The position numbers and the translations under genes are program-made. From the NCBI GenBank assembly GCA_950097015.1, contig CATNEN010000038.1, positions 8,194,001 to 8,258,000 on the forward strand: a stretch of DNA of 64,000 bases. The letters run 5' to 3'. The notes beneath the pieces were generated by a model. It did not search any database and was not told where the DNA came from. It was given only the letters and a program-made list of their open reading frames with translations. The number at the start of each line of letters is the position of its first letter. Within the stretch, counting starts at the first letter, position 1. This DNA comes from Macrostomum hystrix (lineage: Eukaryota; Platyhelminthes; Macrostomidae). Shown here piece after piece: positions 56,801 to 64,000 of the stretch.

Positions 56801-59071
56801 GTTCTAAGTATGGGATTTCGCACGCCGATTTCAAGCACGCAGTTTTCTAAACTGCCCCAGGCCGATCGCTCTCTGTCACTCATGACTTCTTCGATGAATT
56901 CACGAACTTGATGCGAGACTCGCTGATGCTGCAATCGGTTTTTTGTGCATAATATGTCGAGTCTATTGTAGCATTCGCTGTTTCCATTACCCACTACGCT
57001 AGGCAATAAATATTCTTCGTCACTAGATCATGGCCCCAGCAAATTTAGTTTGCTGAGAGGCTTACCATCTCATGATGCAGCTGGGACTGCTGCTGCTGAT
57101 TCGATTCCGAGTCCTGCAACAACAAAGGCCTCTCAGTGGAGCTGCGAGCAATTTTCACGTAACCGACTTCGTCATACTTCAGGTGCACAATGCCATTGCA
57201 CGGGTGCTTCAGCATGGCTCCACTGCTTGGTAGGATGTCAGCACCCAGAATTCCGTTGATGACGGAGGATTTGCCGCTGCCTTTGCCGCCCAGAACTAGC
57301 AAGATGGGATCAGTTCGCAGCACGTTCATTATGGTCTGCTCTTCACTCGGCGATAGCCAGGCCTCGACACGGTCAGCAGCAGCTTGCTCGCCTGACCCCA
57401 AGGAGATGCCGCCAAGTAGTTCTTGGATGCCCTGGCAGGCCTGTTTGAGTTCTTGGAAGGTCTGTTTGACGATCCGTCGAGTGCTGTAGAAACTGCTGAA
57501 GTAGTCATGCAGTTCGTTAATGGAGTTCTCATTGCTCTGCGGTGCCCAGGAGCTGGACTGCTCCATGTCCGACATCTCTGACATAAAGGCTTCGCCATCA
57601 GGGTCAATTTCTCCCTCGATGCTGGCTGTTGTAAAATAGAGATTATCAAATAGCCGTTGTGCTTGTCATGCAGGTAAATAAATAAAAGTAATGTATCTGT
57701 GGCAAATTTGCGAGCGATTTTTTAGAAAAAATGTTCAAATGACAATTTGTTTGCAGGCAGGAAACAGCTACGGGACTTAAATGCGATGTTTGCCTGCAGA
57801 ACTTCGTCGCCCAGTCTTTGCTCCCCAGAGGGAAAACAGAAGTTCAACATGTTACCGTAGTCACAGTGTTGTCTATGGCCCTAACTAAAAGTATAAATAT
57901 TCAGTATTTCATACCAGTAGGCTACTACTATTTTTACCTAGCCCAATCTGCTTGCTTCATAGATTTGTCTATGGCCCAAGCACTGTGGCCGAAAAGAAGT
58001 CTACATTCTAACGTTAGGGACCGATTTTGCACTACAGATTTTGTAGTAGATCAACAAAACGCTTTTCATACTCACTGGTCCTGCTGTTCCAGCTGCAAGC
58101 TGCTCCACGATTCGTCTCCGGAGCTGCGGGCTGCGGGTTGTCATTAACCTCATCGACTGGCTTCTCTGTCTCAGCGACGGCTTCAGGGCTGGCTTCGCTC
58201 TGTGGATCAGCCTGATGGGACACTTCCGAGTCTGAAGCTGCAAGTGATGCATTTCATATGCACTACTTGTAAGGCAGGAGTTAATTCGAAAGGCGACAGC
58301 GGGTCGGATCCACAGATGAGAGATGAGACAGTGATAGATGATACAGTGAGAGATGAGACAGTGATAGATGATACAGTGAGAGATGAGACACTGAGAGATG
58401 AGACAGTGAGAGACGAGACACTGAGAGAGGAGATAGTGAGAGATGAGACAGTGAGAGATGAGACAGTGAGAGATGAGACTGAGCTCTGAGAGATGATACA
58501 CTGAGAGGAGACTGTGAGAGATGAGACAGTGGGAAATGAGACATTGGGAGATGAGACAGTGAGAGATGAGACAGTGAGAGATGAGACAGTTAGAGATAAG
58601 ACAGTGAGAGATGAGACAGTGGGATATGAGACAGTGGGAGATGAGACAGTGAGAGATGAGACAGTGAGAGATGAGACAGTTAGAGATAAGACAGTGAGAG
58701 ATGAGACAGTGGGATATGAGACAGTGGGAGATGAGACAGTGAGAGATGATACAGTGAGAGATGATACAGTGCGAGATGAGACACTGAGAAATGATACAGT
58801 GAGAGATGATACAGTGCGAGATGAGACACTGAGAGATGATACAGTGCGAGATGAGAATGGGTGTTGTAACACGTGTGACACGAGACATACGAGACAACAA
58901 GGTTAGAGATAAAACTTTGTCGAGCTTTTATGTACGAAAGGGCGACTGTTATAAAATCCCATTATCCCACTACATCGGAGGAGTGAGGAAGTCAATGGCG
59001 AAGCAGATCTTACCGTCTACTGGCTGGGCGGGACCGATGGTTACAAATCCTGTTTGACTCTTCAGATTCAT
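53852..59071 (-). CDS. DSTYK-like protein: GTPase-like domain plus degenerate kinase domain, 6 exons, 1070 aa
   Basis: Exons in transcript order are 59071-59014, 58237-58076, 57625-57066, 56928-56665, 56578-54836 and 54277-53852. All phases agree, giving 1071 codons with the stop. An acidic N-terminal tail leads into a dynamin-like GTPase region. This has Walker A GGKGSGKSS (about residues 186-194), a G3-like EIPG (309-312) and NKVD (370-373). A long helical region follows (LKECKSAFLGELTEIHKQKE, EWKSDVAREFYESIDLHAVV) that aligns with my recollection of human DSTYK, a large kinase in cell-death and FGF signalling. The last 220 residues sit where DSTYK has its kinase. I find no glycine loop, no VAIK lysine and no HRD; a YDFL sequence sits where DFG would be. 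The exon 4 and 6 acceptors were chosen by phase and are the weakest joins. Confidence 0.72.
54395..54775 (+). mobile_element. SINE (family A) with about 120-bp insertion, DSTYK-like intron 5
   Basis: The first segment (gaggtctcagagtcgactcc, gcaatgaggccacattaatt, aaaggctt) lies at 54395-54446. An AT-rich insertion follows. The body resumes at about 54570 (agccgcggagagagtacttg) and runs through gtcagggcaggtgtacgcac, tgtgtgagcatgtgctcagg, cagtggaaagggccgaaaag and cctcctcgctgcctgtgggt. It preserves the middle segment lost in the copy at 20704. Confidence 0.75.
58316..58860. repeat. Minisatellite, 15-bp unit, DSTYK-like intron 1
   Basis: About 36 copies of agagatgagacagtg with variants gataca, gacact and gggata. 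Blocks of about 135 bp are duplicated (compare 58545-58640 with 58635-58740). It resembles the interior repeat of the hAT copies (gagatgagacagggg). Confidence 0.95.
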
Positions 59072-59079
59072 GTCAATCT

Positions 59080-59810
59080 ATAAATCTATAATCTACAATA
59101 ATGCTGCTTCTAATTTAATTTAGTGCGCAGGGGTTTAAAATTGCTGGTAAAGATTGTGAAACACAAAGCAATTAAGCAAAGCTATGGCACTCTAAAGTGG
59201 CCTACAGTTTTAGCATATTTAAGCTTTATTTATTTTTGCACCCAAGCTTAATACAGGGCCAACCTCTGCCTTGCGCAGAAAGCACAACTGCCTCCTTGCC
59301 TTTCACTTCTACCCCTCGGCCCAACCCCCCCAAAACATGCGTGCACTGTCTCGGAGAGCAGTGTACATTCGGGCATAGTGTACACTCATCGAGCGAGCGC
59401 AATTTTACGGACAAGATAAGCAGAAGTGCTGGCGCACAAAGCCAATGAACGGGATATGTTTGCTAGGTCCCTACCCAAATTGCCAAATTGCTTTAGCTTA
59501 CTTTAGATACAATTTCCAACTAGTGTGGAGATTATGCTAATTGTCTGGAACACCGGAAAATACCAAGGCTGCAACAAATTCCTGCAACTGCATTAGAAAT
59601 AGGGAAAGTCGAAATGACGTGTTTGAAAATTAACCTTTCTTATCATTAACAGCACAGGATCTCACAAAATTTAGATAAGCCATTTTTTAATTTAATGGAG
59701 CATCGAGCTTCATAGCATAATGGGCAGTGAAATATGTCGCGAAAATGTTTCTTCTACGAGCTAGATGTTGATAGACGACTATCTGTTCTGCTTGGAGCTG
59801 AATTGTTAGA
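59080..59810. other. Upstream flank of DSTYK-like gene, nothing recognised
   Basis: AT-rich unique sequence. It should contain the promoter of the DSTYK-like gene, but I see no clear TATA box. Confidence 0.4.
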
Positions 59811-59811
59811 C

Positions 59812-60768
59812 AGGACATCAGATTGTTAGACTAGGACATCAGATTGTTAGACAGGACATCAGATTGTTAGATAGGACATCCGATTGTTAGACAGGACATC
59901 AGATTGTTAGACTAGGACATCAGATTGTTAGACAGGACATCAGATTGTTAGACAGGACATCAGATTGTTAGATAGGACATCCGATTGTTAGACAGGACAT
60001 CAGATTGTTAGACTAGGACATCAGATTGTTAGACAGGACATCAGATTGTTAGACAGGACATCAGATTTATCTAATTGAACATCAGATTTATCTAATTGAA
60101 CATCAGATTTATCTAATTGAACATCAGATTTACCTAATTGGACATCAGATTGTTAGACAGGACATCAGATTGTTAGACAGGACATCAGATTGTTAGACTA
60201 GGAAATCAGATTGTTAGACAGGACATCAGATTGTTAGACAGGACATCCGATTGTTAGACAGGACATCAGATTGTTAGACAGGACATCAGATTGTTAGACA
60301 ACACATCAGATTGTTAGACAGGACATCAGATTGTTAGACTAGGAAATCAGATTGTTAGACAGGACATCAGATTGTTAGACAGGACACCCGATTGTTAGAC
60401 AGGACATCAGATTTATCTAATTGAACATCAGATTTATCTAATTGGACATCAGATTGTTAGACTAGGAAATCAGTTTGTTAGACAAGACATCAGGTTGTTA
60501 GACTAGGAAATCAGATTGTTAGACTAGGAAATCAGATTGTTAGACTAGGAAATCAGATTGTTAGACAGGACATCAGATTGTTAGACAGGACATCCGATTG
60601 TTAGACAGGACATTAGATTGTTAGACAGGACATCAGATTGGTAGACAGGACATCCGATTGGTAGACTAGGACATCCGATTGGTAGACTAGGACATCCGAT
60701 TGGTAGACTAGGACATCAGATTGGTAGACTAGGACATCCGATTGGTAGACTAGGACATCAGATTATGC
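59812..60768. repeat. Minisatellite, 20-21-bp unit
   Basis: About 46 copies of cagattgttagacaggacat, with variants carrying tta-gactagg (one base longer), tccgatt, and an inserted block of atttatctaattgaac units near 60065-60130 and again near 60410. The block structure indicates segmental duplication within the array. Confidence 0.96.
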
Positions 60769-60819
60769 TACTTACTCAATACATCATGCTACCCCTTCCA
60801 TAAATCATGTTTTCCCCTC

Positions 60820-61175
60820 TAAAAATAATGCTACCTCTTCAAAAATTAATGCTACCCCAACGATAATTCACGCTAACCCCTTAATAATTCACGCTAACCC
60901 CTCAATAAATCACGCTAACCCCTTAATAAATCACGCTAACCCCATTAATAATTCACGCTAACCCCTTAATAAATCACGCTAACCCCTTAATAAATCACGC
61001 TAACCCCTTAATAATTCACGCTAACCCCTCAATAAATCACGCTAACCCCTTAATAAATCACGCTAACCCCTCAATAAATCACGCTACCTTCTTGATAAAT
61101 CATGCTATACCTCGATAAATCATGCTACCCCGTTGATAAATCATGTTACGCCCTCGACAAATCATGCTTCCCCCG
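60820..61175. repeat. Minisatellite, 21-bp unit
   Basis: About sixteen copies of ctaaccccttaataaatcac then g, with taa/tca and degraded flanking copies (atgctaccc). It follows directly after the previous array. Confidence 0.95.
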
Positions 61176-61179
61176 TCAA

Positions 61180-63215
61180 AATAGAAAAAAAAGTTAATTG
61201 CGTTGCTTAAAATTTCCTTCAAATTCTGAATCTGATAACTCTGGCAGCTATGCTAGAAAAATCCTTAGTTTTGTATCTATGACGCTTGCTGCTACACTCT
61301 AAAAACTTGTTTTTATTATCAGAGCGTGCAGAGTAGCAAAGCAAACGAATATTTGCTTTTATAATTAGCTGATAGAAAGTGCTAACTATTCATTCCCGTA
61401 CCCAATGAAAGCCTAATAAATAAATAAAAACAGCTACTTTCATTTTTAATGGTTGATGATAGAATATTATCAGAAAAGAAGCAGTTAATATGCTGAAATT
61501 TGATTCTGTAGAAAGAATACTTTACTTCGGAGCTAGGTGTAAAAATGTGTCTGCAGAAAACTGCAGACAGTATATGTGCTGCACTCTTCAGCGACAAAAA
61601 TGAGGAGGAGATGTCTCGCTATCATTAAGCATTATACGCTCGTAAAAGCCCTTTCATAAAATATAATACGACTATAATGTGTCCTTAAAATATACCAGAA
61701 ATTAACTTTTATTTCGAATATTTAATGCCTTTAAAATGAAACAACCTCCTAGAAAAGTTACATGTAACAGCTTGCCATAAATACACACCCAACAAAACAC
61801 ACTGGATGAAAATCGGTTCAGCCATTCAGTAGTTAGATTGAAGTTCGTATAAGTAGCTAGGTAGGTAGTTGTGAGTTTTAGTATATTGGACTAGCAATTT
61901 TAGCCACAATCAAAGCAAAGCACAAGTTAAATTTTGGGATGTGCAAATCCCCCTCCTTTTTCAAGTTATGCCCATTAAGTACGCTAATAACTCCATAACA
62001 TTTTTTAACAAACTGAACTAACTTGTCACCTCAATAAGCTAAATTGCTCCCCATCGAGTAGCCCCAAAAAGATTTCCCTCTGGGGTGACAACCTAAGCAG
62101 AAAAAATGCTTACTGCCTGCCCAGCAGCAGAGAACCAAAAGAAAAGCATACTACCAATATTCCATCTGCAAGAATGTTTTAGCCTCCCCCCTTAGGTACA
62201 AAAACCTAAAGAGAGAAAGAGATCACTTTATATTAACAAAGATGCATACAATTTGAATCGAATGCTACGGTTACAGGCAGGTGCAAGTGAGTTAAATGTA
62301 ACGGTTCCCCGTTTCATTTTCAGATTTACTTTCGAAATATAGCACACTGGCCCTGTCCACCAAATCACATGAAAATTTACAGCCTTCGAAGAGTGATCAG
62401 TGAGCATCAAATTTGGAATCGATTCGTCGTACCTGCATGCACCTGCCGATTGTGCATTATAACCAATTCTCAAACTTCCTAATGTTGCAGGCTTTTTACA
62501 AGCACAGGTGCCGATTACAGATGAGAAAGGTCGAATTTATGTTGCCACAGCGAGACATTGAATTATAGATTCAATTGTGCATACTCGACAGAAGGGTGGC
62601 TACAGCTGTGGCGTCTTTGTATGCCTCTTTGTTCGAATGCTTGTCTTTGACCAGTAATCACAAGGACTGTGTCTCCACAAATGACGGCGAAAGGTTTTGT
62701 TTGTGTTCCGTGAGAATATGGTTGGTACCGAAACTTAACAGACCTGAGAAAAATAATTATCACCTTGAACTCAGTAATGAATATCCGATTATGTCTTGCG
62801 TATGCAATAATTTTGAAGGTTTCATGCACGCACTATAGTATACCAACAGTAGATCCTTTAATATTAATTAATTTTTCTTCAATTAAAATATTACGCAGGT
62901 CAGCGCGTATCCTAGGCTTAATATTGCATATCTTGATAAGCACTCTTGTTATTAGAGAGTTTTAAGCTATTCTACATTGAGTACACCACAGCTTAGGCAT
63001 TTCGCAGTTTTTTGCCCTATTTTTTTAATGATAAATATATTTGAAAGCCGTTAAACGATGCGCATACTTATATTATTGTCCTGTAAGGCGAACGTTTCAC
63101 CCTAATTCTACAACAACTTCTCATATTTCAGTGTTAGCTGTACTCTTCTGCGGTTCAGTTGCCTATGTCAAATTGTTTGGTACTTTTATGGCTTATTGAA
63201 CTATATCCCATGCCA
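61180..63215. other. AT-rich spacer; possible RTE-like LINE tail near 61790
   Basis: Mostly unique. At about 61795-61850 the sequence ggatgaaaatcggttcagcc followed by attcagtagttagattgaag resembles the 3' ends of many RTE-type LINEs and their SINE partners (TCATCAAAATCGGTTCAGCC-like, from memory). No reverse transcriptase is present. No gene was found. Confidence 0.4.
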
Positions 63216-63219
63216 AGAT

Positions 63220-64000
63220 CCCAAAGAGAATCCTCGCAACTGATCCCCATCGAGATGGATTGCCATACATCCATCAGCTACCGGGTCCTGATCCCCATCA
63301 TGCAGGGTTGCCACACATCCATCAGCTACCTGGTCCTGATCCCCATCATGCAGGGTTGCCACACATCCATCAGCTACCTGGTCCTGATCCCCATCATGCA
63401 GGGTTGCCACACATCCATCAGCTACCTGGTCCTGATCCCCATCATGCAGGGTTGCCACACATCCATCAGCTACCTGGTCCTGATCCCCATCATGCAGGGT
63501 TGCCACACATCCATCAGCTACCTGGTCCTGATCCCCATCATGCAGGGTTGCCACACATCCATCAGCTACCGGGTCCTGATCCCCATCATGCAGGGTTGCC
63601 ACACATCCATCAGCTACCGGATCCTGATCCCCATCATGCAGGGTTGCCACACATCCATCAGCTACCGGATCCTGATCCCCATCATGCAGGGTTGCCACAC
63701 ATCCATCAGCTACCGGATCCTGATCCCCATCATGCAGGGTTGCCACACATCCATCAGCTACCGGGTCCTGATCCCCATCATGCAGGGTTGCCACACATCC
63801 ATCAGCTACCGGGTCCTGATCCCCATCATGCAGGGTTGCCACACATCCATCAGCTACCGGGTCCTGATCCCCATCATGCAGGGTTCCCACACATCCATCA
63901 GCTACCGGGTCCTGATCCCCATCATGCAGGGTTGCCACACATCCATCAGCTACCGGATCCTGATCCCCATCATGCAGGGTTGCCACACATCCATCAGCTA
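63220..64000. repeat. 48-bp tandem array, open in frame on minus, runs off window
   Basis: About sixteen copies of a 48-bp unit (catcagctaccgggtcctga, tccccatcatgcagggttgc, cacacatc). Variants are few: ggg/gga/tgg in one block and one gttccc. Because 48 is a multiple of three, the minus strand encodes a 16-residue repeat (VATLHDGDQDPVADGC) for 261 codons, open to the right edge and ending at a stop at 63201 after a diverged last unit. It may be the C-terminus of a repeat protein or only a minisatellite. Confidence 0.9.

Noticed and set aside
60860-61175. Telomere-like sequence (ctaacccctta)
   Set aside because: The unit is 21 bp with taataaatcacg in each copy and does not contain tandem TTAGGG-type hexamers.
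1-64000. CRISPR arrays
   Set aside because: All direct repeats here are contiguous tandem units without unique spacers, and the DNA is eukaryotic.

Overview
This is animal nuclear DNA. The genes are split by GT-AG introns and include metazoan families: Wnt, a seven-repeat protocadherin, the ciliary protein DPCD, and an ependymin-like secreted protein. SINEs, a mariner, a hAT element and very many minisatellites lie between and inside the genes. Exons are GC-rich; spacers are AT-rich. My best guess is a lophotrochozoan with a repeat-rich genome, possibly a free-living flatworm such as Macrostomum. That is inference from style and gene content, not from a match. All gene models were built by hand from splice sites and reading phase; every multi-exon model below has consistent phase at every junction I propose.

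Layout. 0-2.4 kb: 3' half of a HAUS1-like augmin subunit (+). 2.4-4.2 kb: decayed sequence with a LINE 3' remnant. 4.24-5.52 kb: complete mariner element with one frameshift. 6.65-13.41 kb: five-exon delta-type protocadherin (-). 14.18-14.82 kb: single-exon ependymin-like gene (+). 15-27 kb: gene desert dominated by tandem arrays and SINE pieces. 27.16-34.88 kb: seven-exon PLAA (-). 35.42-35.90 kb: hAT-type element with target duplication. 36.60-39.50 kb: FBXO30/FBXO40-like gene lacking only its first exon (-). 41.09-42.50 kb: six-exon DPCD (+). 43.85-45.36 kb: trypsin-fold protease (-). 48.44-51.87 kb: five-exon Wnt (-). 53.85-59.07 kb: six-exon DSTYK-like gene (-). 59.8-64 kb: more arrays and AT-rich spacer, ending in a 48-bp array that runs off the window.

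The genes do not form an operon or a pathway; they are neighbours only. What unites the window is repeat behaviour. About a quarter of it is tandem array, made of some 35 arrays, nearly every one with its own unit. Many sit inside introns, often starting close to the 5' splice site. Eight units contain CAGGT on one strand. A tRNA-derived SINE occurs in at least ten places.

The most unusual protein is the DSTYK-like one. Its N-terminal GTPase-like domain keeps a Walker A motif and an NKxD motif, while its C-terminal kinase region has lost the recognisable catalytic motifs. As I recall human DSTYK, the situation there is the reverse.
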